Source: Flavobacterium hungaricum (GTDB taxonomy: Bacteria > Bacteroidota > Bacteroidia > Flavobacteriales > Flavobacteriaceae). Taken from it: a stretch of DNA of 64,000 nt. Below, piece after piece: positions 8,215 to 17,701 of the stretch (position 1 is its first letter; the number at the start of each line of letters is the position of its first letter). The notes below the pieces were generated by a model that saw only the letters and a program-made list of their open reading frames with translations, had not been told where the DNA came from and ran no database searches. The translations under genes were made by a program, and so were the position numbers. Location of the stretch: positions 868,001-932,000 of the forward strand of contig NZ_PRDM01000001.1 of the NCBI RefSeq assembly GCF_015182285.1, given 5' to 3'.

Positions 8215-10305
8215 ATGAGTAAAGCAATATATATAGCCACAAGCGATCATAACAGCGGAAAGTCGATTATTACCCTCGGCCTAATGAGTATCTTGATTGG
8301 TAAAACGGCTAAAGTAGGTTATTTTAGACCTATAATTGAAGATTTTGTCGATGGGGTAGATAATCATATTGAGACAGTTTTGTCTCATTACAACCTCGAT
8401 ATTAAAATTGAGGATGCTTATGCTATTACAAAAAGCAAACTCATTAAAAAGAAGAATAAAGGCAAGATAGGAGAGGTTCTAGACTTGATTATTGAAAAAT
8501 ATAAAAAGCTGGAAGAACGTTATGATTTTGTTTTGGTAGAAGGTACAAGCTTCACCGGCGAAGGAACTTCAATTGAATTAGACACGAATGTTTTAATCGC
8601 GAAAAACCTCGGAATTCCGACTATAATCATTGGTTCTGGAGTTGGTAAGACCTTAGACGAATTGGTAGACAGCCTTTCTTTAGTTTATAATTCATTTAAA
8701 ATAAAAGAGGTCGAAGTATTATCTGTTTTTGCGAATAAAGTACAGCCAGAAAATATAGAATTAGTTCGAAAAGGACTTGAAAAAAGCTTACCGCAAGACG
8801 TTTTAATCAATGTCATTCCGTTGATTTCAAGTTTGAATAATCCAACAATGCAGGAAATTGTCAATCAATTACATGCAAAAGTATTATTTGGCGATGCTTA
8901 CTTAAATAATGAGATTGGACATTTCAGCGTGGGAGCCATGCAATTGCACAATTATTTAGTGCATTTAGATAACAATGCATTGGTAATTACGCCGGGCGAC
9001 CGCTCTGATATTATTTTAGGAGCCTTGCAAGCCAACGAATCGGCTAATTATCCGACTATATCCGGAATTATCTTAACAGGGAACATTATTCCAGAAGAAA
9101 GTATTTTAAAGCTTATAGAAGGACTTTCTGCTATTGTGCCTATCATTGCAGTTGATGGCGGAACTTATCATATTACAAACAAAATTGGGGCTATCAAATC
9201 TGAAATTTATGCTAATAACACGCATAAAATTGAAACCTCAATTACGACATTTGAAAAATATGTCGATGTCGAACCATTGTCTGAGCGTTTAATCACGTTT
9301 GTACCAGAAGGTATGACGCCAAAAATGTTCCAGTACAACATGGTGCAGAGAGCCAAACAGCATCGCAAACATATTGTACTTCCAGAAGGAAATGACGATC
9401 GAATTATCATTGCCGCGTCTCGATTATTAGATATGGATGTAGTCGACATTTCGATTATTGGAGATAAAAAACAAATCGAGAATAAAGTAGCAGAACTAGG
9501 TTTGACTTTCGATTTTTCTAAAATTAACATCATTATACCAAGTGAGTCTAAGATGTACGAAGATTATGCAAATACCTATTATGAGCTTCGTAAAAATAAA
9601 AATGTGAGTATTACAATGGCACGCGATTTAATGGAGGACGTTTCTTATTTCGGGACCATGATGGTTTACAAAGGTCATGCAGACGGAATGGTTTCTGGTG
9701 CAGCTCACACAACACAGCACACTATTTTACCAGCGTTGCAATTTATTAAAACCAAACCAAATTCATCTGTGGTTTCTTCGGTGTTTTTTATGTGTTTAGA
9801 AGACAGAGTTTCCGTTTTTGGAGATTGTGCTATTAATCCAAACCCAACGGCTGAACAATTGGCAGAAATAGCGATTTCATCTGCAGAATCCAGCTCTGCT
9901 TTCGGAATTGAACCAAAAATTGCCATGCTTTCCTATTCTTCTGGATCTTCTGGAAAAGGGGATGAAGTAGACAAAGTAAGAACAGCTACTGAAATAGTAA
10001 AACAAAAGCGTCCAGATTTAAAAATTGAAGGGCCGATACAATACGACGCCGCTGTAGATCGTGCAGTGGGAAAAAGCAAAATGCCCGATTCTGAAGTTGC
10101 AGGACAAGCAAGCGTCTTAATATTCCCAGATTTAAATACCGGAAACAACACTTATAAAGCCGTACAAAGAGAAACCGGAGCGCTAGCCATCGGACCAATG
10201 TTACAAGGTTTAAATAAGCCTGTAAACGATTTAAGCCGAGGCTGTACAGTAGATGATATCATAAATACTGTTGTAATTACAGCAATCCAAGCGCAAGGGC
10301 TGTAA
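8215..10305 (+). CDS. pta: Phosphate acetyltransferase (long form)
   Basis: Pta converts acetyl-CoA and phosphate to acetyl-phosphate and CoA in the cytoplasm; with AckA it makes acetate and ATP, or activates acetate. This is the long form of 696 residues with three parts: an N-terminal P-loop domain resembling dethiobiotin synthetase (ATSDHNSGKSIITLG near residues 8-22), a DRTGG domain (about 215-330), and the catalytic PTA/PTB domain (about 375-690; KHIVLPEGNDDRII, AMLSYSSGSSGKGDEVDKVR, and DRAVGKSKMPDSEVAGQASV). The regulatory N-terminal parts usually allow control by metabolites. ackA follows 102 bp downstream. Confidence 0.97.
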   Translation: MSKAIYIATSDHNSGKSIITLGLMSILIGKTAKVGYFRPIIEDFVDGVDNHIETVLSHYNLDIKIEDAYAITKSKLIKKKNKGKIGEVLDLIIEKYKKLEERYDFVLVEGTSFTGEGTSIELDTNVLIAKNLGIPTIIIGSGVGKTLDELVDSLSLVYNSFKIKEVEVLSVFANKVQPENIELVRKGLEKSLPQDVLINVIPLISSLNNPTMQEIVNQLHAKVLFGDAYLNNEIGHFSVGAMQLHNYLVHLDNNALVITPGDRSDIILGALQANESANYPTISGIILTGNIIPEESILKLIEGLSAIVPIIAVDGGTYHITNKIGAIKSEIYANNTHKIETSITTFEKYVDVEPLSERLITFVPEGMTPKMFQYNMVQRAKQHRKHIVLPEGNDDRIIIAASRLLDMDVVDISIIGDKKQIENKVAELGLTFDFSKINIIIPSESKMYEDYANTYYELRKNKNVSITMARDLMEDVSYFGTMMVYKGHADGMVSGAAHTTQHTILPALQFIKTKPNSSVVSSVFFMCLEDRVSVFGDCAINPNPTAEQLAEIAISSAESSSAFGIEPKIAMLSYSSGSSGKGDEVDKVRTATEIVKQKRPDLKIEGPIQYDAAVDRAVGKSKMPDSEVAGQASVLIFPDLNTGNNTYKAVQRETGALAIGPMLQGLNKPVNDLSRGCTVDDIINTVVITAIQAQGL

Positions 10306-10350
10306 ATCAATTAAAAAGTTAGAATTAAAAAATAAAAATATTGCGCCTAA

Positions 10351-10402
10351 TCTTGTAAGAACCTCAGGAGCTTAGAACCTTAGTCGCTTAGTAACTTAAA
10401 AT
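10351..10402. repeat. Degenerate 8-mer tandem repeat between pta and ackA
   Basis: Four successive 8-bp units are visible (CTTAGAAC, CTTAGTCG, CTTAGTAA, CTTAAAAT, 10371-10402), preceded by the similar phrase AACCTCAGGAG. It fills the pta-ackA spacer and looks like one of the low-complexity intergenic repeats of flavobacteria. Confidence 0.45.
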
Positions 10403-10407
10403 ATCCA

Positions 10408-11592
10408 ATGAAAATATTAATTATAAACTCAGGAAGTTCATCAATAAAATATCAATTAATGGTCATGCCGGAAAATGAAGTAATTTGTTCCGGTATGATC
10501 GATAGAATTGGATTAGAAACGTCAAATGTGACCTTCAAGACAGCAACCAATTCTCATGAAGAGATCATTCCGATTCTGACACATAAAATTGGTTTGCAGA
10601 AAGTAGCCGATATGCTTTTACATCCAGAAAAAGGCGTAATAAAATCTACATCAGAAATTACGGCAGTTGGGCATCGTGTTGTTCACGGCGGCAGTTATTT
10701 TTCTGATACAACCATCATTACAAACGAAGTAAAAGAAAAAATAAAAGAACTTTCAGAACTAGCTCCGCTGCATAATCCGGCGCATTTAGTGGGAATCAAT
10801 GTGGCCGAAGAAATTTTTGCATCTGCAAAACAAGTTGCTGTTTTTGATACCGCTTTTCATCAGACAATTCCCGTTGAAGCACATAAATATGCGATTCCAA
10901 ATTTCCTTTTAACAGAACATAAAGTTCGTGTTTACGGTTTTCACGGAACAAGCCATAAATATGTTTCAGAAAAAGCGATTAGTCATTTAGAGAAGAATTC
11001 TAAGATAATAACCATTCACTTAGGAAATGGCTGCAGTATGTCGGCAGTAAAAGATGGAAAAAGTATTGATACGACAATGGGATTTTCACCTGCAAATGGT
11101 TTGATTATGGGAACCCGTGCCGGTGATATTGATCAGTCTGTAATTTTCTATATGATCAAAAGTCTTGGTTATACGCCAGATGAGGTAAATTCGATCTTAT
11201 TAAAACAAAGCGGTATGCTGGGACTAACTGGTTACAGTGATTTGCGTGATATCGAGGCCAAAGCTCAGGAAGGAAACAAAGACTGCGAATTGGCTTTGTT
11301 AATGAATGCGTACCGAATTAGAAAAACAATTGGTGCTTATGCAGCAGCATTAAACGGATTGGACGCCATTGTATTTACAGCTGGAATAGGTGAAAATTCT
11401 TCATTTATGCGAAATTTAATCTGTACTGATATGAGTTATTTCGGAATTGAAATAGACAAAGAAAAAAATCAAATCCGTTCAAAAGAATTACGAGAAATCA
11501 ATTCTTCAGAATCGATTGTTAAAATTTTGGTTGTACCAACAGACGAAGAATTTGAAATTGCAAATCAAGTTTATCACTTGCTTGAAAATTAA
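10408..11592 (+). CDS. ackA: Acetate kinase
   Basis: AckA transfers the phosphate of acetyl-phosphate to ADP, giving acetate and ATP. The 394-residue length is normal for the ASKHA-fold family. Motifs are intact: INSGSSSIKYQL at residues 5-16, VGHRVVHGG near 87, YGFHGTSHKYV near 175, IHLGNGCSMSAV, and DTTMGFSPANGLIMGTRAGD, with the FTAGIGENSS nucleotide segment near 325. It is probably co-transcribed with pta; no terminator separates them. A strong terminator follows. Confidence 0.98.
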   Translation: MKILIINSGSSSIKYQLMVMPENEVICSGMIDRIGLETSNVTFKTATNSHEEIIPILTHKIGLQKVADMLLHPEKGVIKSTSEITAVGHRVVHGGSYFSDTTIITNEVKEKIKELSELAPLHNPAHLVGINVAEEIFASAKQVAVFDTAFHQTIPVEAHKYAIPNFLLTEHKVRVYGFHGTSHKYVSEKAISHLEKNSKIITIHLGNGCSMSAVKDGKSIDTTMGFSPANGLIMGTRAGDIDQSVIFYMIKSLGYTPDEVNSILLKQSGMLGLTGYSDLRDIEAKAQEGNKDCELALLMNAYRIRKTIGAYAAALNGLDAIVFTAGIGENSSFMRNLICTDMSYFGIEIDKEKNQIRSKELREINSSESIVKILVVPTDEEFEIANQVYHLLEN

Positions 11593-11615
11593 TAGAAAAA
11601 AAGGCATTTTGTATC

Positions 11616-11644
11616 AAAAGCTTCTCAATTGAGAAGCTTTTTTT
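11616..11644 (+). terminator. Terminator of the pta-ackA unit
   Basis: A perfect 26-bp palindrome (AAAAGCTTCTCAA and its complement) is followed by T residues, 24 bp after the ackA stop. Confidence 0.85.
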
Positions 11645-11670
11645 ACGCCGTCAAATTAAATTTTTGTCAG

Positions 11671-11678
11671 TATCTTTG
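11671..11678 (+). promoter_or_regulatory. -7 box of the PUL regulator gene
   Basis: TATCTTTG is a perfect TAnnTTTG box. The initiation point about 7 bp downstream leaves roughly 12 nt before the GTG at 11697. A reading frame extending to a TTG at 11664 overlaps this box and is therefore not the real start. Confidence 0.55.
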
Positions 11679-11696
11679 AATATAAATCCGAATATT

Positions 11697-14444
11697 GTGA
11701 AATCGATCCTTTATAAATTCATTTTCTTCTTTTTCATCACTTCTTTACAAATTCAGGCACAAGAATTACTCCCTTTCGTAGAAAATTACAGTAAGTCTGA
11801 TTATCAAGGAGATAACCAAGTGTGGAATGTCGCTCAAGGTAATGACGATGCGATGTACTTTGCTAATAATCATTATTTACTGAGATACGACGGTGTAAAA
11901 TGGGAAAAATACACGCTTCCTAATAAAACGATTATTCGCTCTATTTTGATCGAAGGTGATAAAATCTATTCTGGATCTTATAAAGAATTTGGTTATTGGT
12001 ATCGAAAAGACGGGAAAATGCATTATTTTTCTATTACTAAAAATCTTAGATTATTTGACGAAAGAGACAATGAAGAAATCTGGAAAATTTTTAGATTCAA
12101 CGGTTCATTGTATTTTCAGTCATTTAATGATGTTTTTATTTATAACGGAAAATCAATTCGAAAAATAAAATTTCCGTTTCTTATTTCCTATTGCTTTGCT
12201 GTAGATCAAAATCTTTACGTTGCATCTGTTCAGGATGGAATTTTTAAAATGAACGGTAAATATATTGCAAACCCAAAAGGATGGAATGTTTTAAAGCATA
12301 CTGTTGTTCATGCTATAGAGAAGTACAAAGGCAAGACTTATATATTTACGCAGAAAAAAGGAGTTTTTGTTTTTGATGGTGTAAGTTTAAAAAACTGGGA
12401 CAATCCGATAAATGAAGTTTTAAAATCGGCTACCATAAACGTTGCAAAATTTATTAAAGGTGAAAAACTTATAATAGGCACTGGAAATCGAGGTATTGTA
12501 ATTTTAGATTTAAAAACAAATCAATACAAAAATATTGAACGCGATAATGTCCTAATGAATAACTCAATTCTAAGTTTAGGATTTGATAAAGAAAATGATT
12601 TATGGATTGGATTAGATAATGGATTAGCGCATGTAGAGGTCAATTCTCCAATTTCTTTTTTTTATGATAATTCAGGAATATTAGGATCGGTTTATTCTGT
12701 TGCAACTGTTGATAAAGGGTATCTAATCGCTTCTAATCACGGGATTTTTGAATATAGCGCTGGAAAATTTAATATGATCCCTAATACTCAAGGACAGGGA
12801 TGGAATATTTCTTTGATAAACGGAAAATATATAATAGGACACAATGACGGTACATTTTCGTATGAAAATAATACGCTTAGTAAAATTAATGGCATAAGCG
12901 GGGGCTGGAATATGTCTAAAAGCAGTATTAATAATACCTATTTTCAATCAACTTACAGCGGTATTTTGGTTTACGATGATCCGTCAAATTTATCTCATTA
13001 TAAAATTATAAAAGATCTTGCAAAACCAATCAAATATGTAGCCCAGAATAAAAAAAATGAAATTTGGGCAGCCGATAATTATCGAGGATTGTACAGGGTT
13101 TTGCTAGATGATAATTACAATACTTTAAAAGTTGAAAATGTCACGCAGCAGAGCAAAATACAAAACGATTTTGGAATCAAGATTTTTGAATTTAGAAAAG
13201 AGATACTTTTTCTAATCAACAATTCCTGGTACACCTATAATTCGATTTCGAATAAATTAGAAGAAAATGATTTATTCAATCAAAACTTCAAAAATGTTAC
13301 CGACGTCATTTCTATTGACGAAGATCATTTTATGGTATTGCAAAATGGAATTCTATATCATATATATGCAGAAGGAAATAAATTTATCTGGAATATTATT
13401 CAGGAGAAGTATTATAAAGGAAAACTAATAAACGAAAATCTTAGAGTTTTTAAGAAAGACAAAGATTATCTTTTTAATCTCGACGATGGATTTATTTCTC
13501 TTAAGCTGGAATATGAAAACAGACAAAATTCTAAAGTTGAAATTGAAGCTTTTAGTGACAATCAACTAATACCAAACGATAGTAAAATAAAATTCAATAC
13601 CGAATTGCGTATAAATGTAATTTCGGGAATCTATGGAGCCAGCAAACCTAATTTGTTTTATAAAATAAATAAAGAAAAAGATTTTATTCCGATCTCTGAT
13701 GGATTAATTATTTTAAATAATTTAGGCAGTGGTTATCATTCCATAGAGATTTTTAAACATGATGGGGCTACGTATGATAAAGTTTCAGAATATAAATTTC
13801 GAGTAACCGAACCTTGGTATTTTTCATTCTGGATGGTCTCTCTTTATCTCCTTATTATAGGAGCTGTCTTGTTTTTTTATTACAAATGGAATAAGCTGCG
13901 ATACATGCAAAAATTAAAACTACAGGCAGAAGAATTAAAGCATCAAAGAGAAATTCTGGAAATGGAATTGAAAAAAGAAAATGAACTTAACATTCAGGAA
14001 TACGAAAAACACATTTTAGAATTAGAATTACAGACAAAATCCTCAGAGGTTGCCGGAAAATCGCTGTCCATAGCCAAGCAAAGTGAAATGATCGAAAAAA
14101 TTCAAGGTATTTTGGAGAGTGAAAAAGATTTCAGCAGACTTAAAAGCGAAATTAAGAAAGCAATCAAAATAAATGAAGTAAATAAGCACGAATGGGAAAC
14201 TTTTGAAACCAATTTGAATCAAATTCATAACGAGTTTATTATTAATCTCTCTAAAAAATATCCTCATCTTACGCCAAAAGATCTAAAATTGTGTGTTTAT
14301 CTCAAAATGAACCTTTCTTCTAAAGAAATTGCACCTTTAATGAATATTTCATTTAGAGGTGTAGAATTACATCGATATCGTCTAAGAAAGAAATTAAATC
14401 TAACTCAAGAAGAAAACCTGTCCAAGTTTTTATTAACTCTGTAA
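11697..14444 (+). CDS. Membrane-tethered PUL regulator: sensor propeller, membrane helix, LuxR-type HTH
   Basis: I place the start at GTG 11697, which gives a good signal peptide (VKSILYKFIFFFFITSLQIQAQ) and about 915 residues. The exported part is a two-component-regulator-type beta-propeller of repeated blades (for example NNHYLLRYDGVKWEKY, GIFKMNGKY, GLDNGLAHVEVNSPISFFYD), followed by a Y_Y_Y-like beta-sandwich. One membrane helix (FSFWMVSLYLLIIGAVLFFY) leads into a coiled coil and a C-terminal HTH (LTPKDLKLCVYLKMNLSSKE...RGVELHRYRLRKKLNL). There is no histidine kinase or receiver domain, so signal and DNA binding sit on one membrane protein. It precedes susC/susD and most likely senses the oligosaccharide in the periplasm and activates the locus. 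Confidence 0.85.
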   Translation: MKSILYKFIFFFFITSLQIQAQELLPFVENYSKSDYQGDNQVWNVAQGNDDAMYFANNHYLLRYDGVKWEKYTLPNKTIIRSILIEGDKIYSGSYKEFGYWYRKDGKMHYFSITKNLRLFDERDNEEIWKIFRFNGSLYFQSFNDVFIYNGKSIRKIKFPFLISYCFAVDQNLYVASVQDGIFKMNGKYIANPKGWNVLKHTVVHAIEKYKGKTYIFTQKKGVFVFDGVSLKNWDNPINEVLKSATINVAKFIKGEKLIIGTGNRGIVILDLKTNQYKNIERDNVLMNNSILSLGFDKENDLWIGLDNGLAHVEVNSPISFFYDNSGILGSVYSVATVDKGYLIASNHGIFEYSAGKFNMIPNTQGQGWNISLINGKYIIGHNDGTFSYENNTLSKINGISGGWNMSKSSINNTYFQSTYSGILVYDDPSNLSHYKIIKDLAKPIKYVAQNKKNEIWAADNYRGLYRVLLDDNYNTLKVENVTQQSKIQNDFGIKIFEFRKEILFLINNSWYTYNSISNKLEENDLFNQNFKNVTDVISIDEDHFMVLQNGILYHIYAEGNKFIWNIIQEKYYKGKLINENLRVFKKDKDYLFNLDDGFISLKLEYENRQNSKVEIEAFSDNQLIPNDSKIKFNTELRINVISGIYGASKPNLFYKINKEKDFIPISDGLIILNNLGSGYHSIEIFKHDGATYDKVSEYKFRVTEPWYFSFWMVSLYLLIIGAVLFFYYKWNKLRYMQKLKLQAEELKHQREILEMELKKENELNIQEYEKHILELELQTKSSEVAGKSLSIAKQSEMIEKIQGILESEKDFSRLKSEIKKAIKINEVNKHEWETFETNLNQIHNEFIINLSKKYPHLTPKDLKLCVYLKMNLSSKEIAPLMNISFRGVELHRYRLRKKLNLTQEENLSKFLLTL

Positions 14445-14514
14445 GATTTGCATTTGTTTTTTAAATATTTAATATTTTTAGATGTCTAATTTTATATTAT
14501 TCAAACACATCATT

Positions 14515-14633
14515 ACTACATCATAATATACTGTTAATGAAATTTATTTAACATTTATTGTGTTGAAAATCAAATTCATACATATAAAATTTAACACAAT
14601 GATGTAGCTATGCTGTAGTGGTAAATGATGTAC
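14515..14633 (+). promoter_or_regulatory. Candidate operator cluster upstream of susC
   Basis: The 244-bp spacer between regulator and susC carries the word ATGATGTAG several times: ACTACATCAT (inverted, 14515-14524), ATGATGTAG (14599-14607), the variant TGCTGTAGT (14611-14619) and ATGATGTAC (14625-14633). Direct copies are 11 and 15 bp apart. They probably bind the HTH domain of the adjacent regulator. No clean TAnnTTTG box is visible; TTAATTTG (14651-14658) is the nearest. Confidence 0.45.
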
Positions 14634-14688
14634 TACAACGTTGTAATTGCTTAATTTGGCTGTACTAACTTAAACGATTACATACTGT

Positions 14689-17600
14689 ATGAAAAATTTT
14701 ATTTTTAGCTTTTTAGCGCTCTTGCTGCTGCCAGCTTATATGTCTGGGCAAGCAATCAAAGGAAAAGTAGTAGACAGTAGTGGAATGGGAGTTCCAGGTG
14801 CAATAGTTTCTGCACCAGAATCCAGGGCCACGGCTGATGCTGATTTCGACGGAAATTTTACAATCAATGCCAAAGTGGGCGAAATGATCAAAATCTCTAT
14901 GTTAGGTTTTGACTCAGTTACAGTTCCTGCAACCGCTGCACCAATGACCATAACTTTAAAAGAATCAGAAGATACTGCTTTAAAAGAGGTAGTAGTTATT
15001 GGGTATGGTACCAGAAAGAAAATTGATAATACTTCGGCTGTAAGCTCAATCAAGTCGGAAGAAATTACTAAAATGAAGGTTGTAAATGCTTCTCAAGCCA
15101 TTCAAGGTAAAGCGGCTGGTGTTCAAGTTGCTACATCTGATGCACCTGGCAGTACGCCTTCTATTGTAATTAGAGGGGTTGGTACCGCTTTAGGAGGTAG
15201 AAATCCTTTATATGTAGTTGACGGAATGCCAACTGATAACATTAATAATATCAATACAAATGATATTACATCATATGAAGTTTTAAAAGATGCCTCAGCA
15301 CTTGCTATTTATGGTACTAGAGGAGCAAATGGTGTTATCATGATTACTACTAAAACAGGTAAAGGAAAACTTGTTGTTGATATTGATAGCTACGCTGGAT
15401 TTAGATCGCCTTTAAAGAAAGTTAGAATGGCGAATGCTGATCAATATATTCAATATAATAATGCAGCATTTATTAGTCAATTTCCAGCTGGAAGATTTTC
15501 TGCAAACCAGCAATACAATACCAATTGGTTTGATGAAATAACAAGAACAGGAGTGTATACTCAAAATAATGTATCTCTTTCTGGATCGTCTGAAAATATT
15601 AAATATTTTTTTAGTGTAGGTAATTACGAAGAAGAAGGTATTTTGAAAGGTACAGAATATGGACGTACTACTTTTAGAAGTAATAACGAATATAAAATTT
15701 CAGACAAACTTAAAATTAGTCAAAATTTTAGTGTTAGTTCTATAAAAAATACACCGCAGCCAATGTCTGCATTCACATCAGCTTACAGACAATCTCCTTT
15801 AGTTTCTGTACGTTATCCTGACGGAAAATATGGTGTGCCGTTTATTGCAAATGGAGTTGTAGGTGAAACTGGTGACTCTTTTAACTCAGTTGGTAACCCT
15901 GTTGTTGCTTTAGATTATAATAATGAAGAGCAAAAAACGGTCATGATTCAAGGAGGATTAAGACTAGATTGGGATATCATGAAATCATTGAAATTTACTT
16001 CACAATTTAACGGAGAATATTTCACATACAAACAATACAATTTCGTTGATAATTTAGGTCTTTGGCTGGCTGCTGATCCAACTAGAGTAGAATCAGGCTA
16101 TGATAAAAAGAGTTTGAATACAAATACATTGACTAGAAATACAGATGATTATTTCAACTGGAATTTATCTAACTACTTTACATATAATAAAGTTTTTGGA
16201 GAGATTCATGATGTTGAAGTTACTGCTGGTATTGAAGCTAACGTGATAGGTGTTAGATCAAAAACTACTGCAGATGTAAAGAATGTAAATCCAAATAGTA
16301 ATTATTGGGCACTTGATGGAGTAGCTTATGCACAAAACGGAGGTGTAACCAATTACAAAGCTGTAAATGAAAACGAAGCTACATTAGCATCGTATTTTGC
16401 TCGTTTTCAATACAAATTAAAGGATAGATATTTAGTAACAGGAACTGTAAGACGTGACGGATCTTCGAACTATTCAAGCGATTACCGTTGGGGAACATTC
16501 CCATCATTTGGTATTGGATGGATTGTAACCAAAGAAAGTTTCTTATCAGATGTAAAAGGTTTAGATTTATTAAAACTTAGAGGTTCTTGGGGTAAATTAG
16601 GAAACCAAAAAGTACCACTAAACATTCAATCATTTACATCTGGAGTAGATTATAATGGTGGTTCAGGAACTACAATTAATTCTCAGATTGACCCAAGTTT
16701 ATCATGGGAAATTGTAGAAGAAGCATCAGCAGGTTTAGATGTTGAGTTGTTTAACAGCAGATTAAAAGGATCATTTGATGTTTATAGCAAAAACACTAAC
16801 AATGCAATTTTAAATGTTACACCTTACTCAACTTCAGGGATTACTTTAGAATCTCCAACACATGTAGGAGAAGTATCTAATAAAGGTTACGAAATTGCTT
16901 TACGTTGGGACGATAAAATTACAGATAACTTAAGTTACTGGGTTGGGGGGAACTTCTCTCATAACAAAAATGAATTAGCTAGTTTAAAAAATGTTAGACT
17001 TGCAACTATAAATGGAGGTTCATTAGGTAATGGCCAGGTTACAAAAATACTGGATAATACATCAGTAGGACAGCCTTTAGGTAGTTTCTATATGTATGAA
17101 TATGCAGGTGTTGATCCAGCAAATGGACAGATGTTGTACTACACAGCAGACGGAAATAGAGTTGCTCAAGGTGCTTTAGATCAAACTAAAGATAGAAAAT
17201 ACGTAGGTTCGGTTTTACCAACTTCTACTTATGGAGTTACTTTAGGATTAAATTACAAGAACATTGACTTCTCTGTAGATGGATACGGCACAGGAGGAGC
17301 GAAAGTATATAATGGAAAAAAAGCACAGCGTTTTTATGGAGAAAATGTAGAAACTTCTTTATTAAATGATATGTGGACAACACCAGGCCAGGCAGCGTCA
17401 AACCCAGCACCATTTAATCAGGTTCCAGTAGCATCAACCTACTATTTAGAATCGGGAGATTTCTTCAGAATCAATAACATCACTTTAGGATATAAACTTC
17501 CTTTAAGAGAAGAAGGCTTTATTAACTATTGCAGAATTTATGTAAATGCTATGAACCCTTTCATTAGTCAAAAATTTTCAGGATTCTCACCTGAGGTTTT

Positions 17601-17697
17601 AGGAGATGGAGAATTAGTTAAAGGTACTCAAGGAGTTGAGTTAGATGCTTATCCAGCGTTAAAAACATTTGTAGTGGGTGCAAACTTAAAATTTTAA
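14689..17697 (+). CDS. SusC/RagA-type TonB-dependent outer-membrane transporter
   Basis: This 1002-residue outer-membrane importer takes up oligosaccharides together with its SusD lid, powered by TonB-ExbBD. It has a signal peptide (MKNFIFSFLALLLLPAYMSGQ), a carboxypeptidase-regulatory-like N-terminal extension (residues 22-95, GKVVDSSGMGVPGAIV), the SusC hallmark TonB-box region LKEVVVIGYGTRKKIDNTSA near 97-116, a plug domain (IVIRGVGTALGGRNPLYVVD, DASALAIYGTRGANGVIMIT) and a long beta-barrel ending TFVVGANLKF. The start is the ATG at 14689. susD follows after 4 bp, so they are co-translated partners. The neighbouring glucanase suggests beta-1,2-gluco-oligosaccharides as cargo. Confidence 0.96.
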   Translation: MKNFIFSFLALLLLPAYMSGQAIKGKVVDSSGMGVPGAIVSAPESRATADADFDGNFTINAKVGEMIKISMLGFDSVTVPATAAPMTITLKESEDTALKEVVVIGYGTRKKIDNTSAVSSIKSEEITKMKVVNASQAIQGKAAGVQVATSDAPGSTPSIVIRGVGTALGGRNPLYVVDGMPTDNINNINTNDITSYEVLKDASALAIYGTRGANGVIMITTKTGKGKLVVDIDSYAGFRSPLKKVRMANADQYIQYNNAAFISQFPAGRFSANQQYNTNWFDEITRTGVYTQNNVSLSGSSENIKYFFSVGNYEEEGILKGTEYGRTTFRSNNEYKISDKLKISQNFSVSSIKNTPQPMSAFTSAYRQSPLVSVRYPDGKYGVPFIANGVVGETGDSFNSVGNPVVALDYNNEEQKTVMIQGGLRLDWDIMKSLKFTSQFNGEYFTYKQYNFVDNLGLWLAADPTRVESGYDKKSLNTNTLTRNTDDYFNWNLSNYFTYNKVFGEIHDVEVTAGIEANVIGVRSKTTADVKNVNPNSNYWALDGVAYAQNGGVTNYKAVNENEATLASYFARFQYKLKDRYLVTGTVRRDGSSNYSSDYRWGTFPSFGIGWIVTKESFLSDVKGLDLLKLRGSWGKLGNQKVPLNIQSFTSGVDYNGGSGTTINSQIDPSLSWEIVEEASAGLDVELFNSRLKGSFDVYSKNTNNAILNVTPYSTSGITLESPTHVGEVSNKGYEIALRWDDKITDNLSYWVGGNFSHNKNELASLKNVRLATINGGSLGNGQVTKILDNTSVGQPLGSFYMYEYAGVDPANGQMLYYTADGNRVAQGALDQTKDRKYVGSVLPTSTYGVTLGLNYKNIDFSVDGYGTGGAKVYNGKKAQRFYGENVETSLLNDMWTTPGQAASNPAPFNQVPVASTYYLESGDFFRINNITLGYKLPLREEGFINYCRIYVNAMNPFISQKFSGFSPEVLGDGELVKGTQGVELDAYPALKTFVVGANLKF

Positions 17698-17701
17698 TAT
17701 T

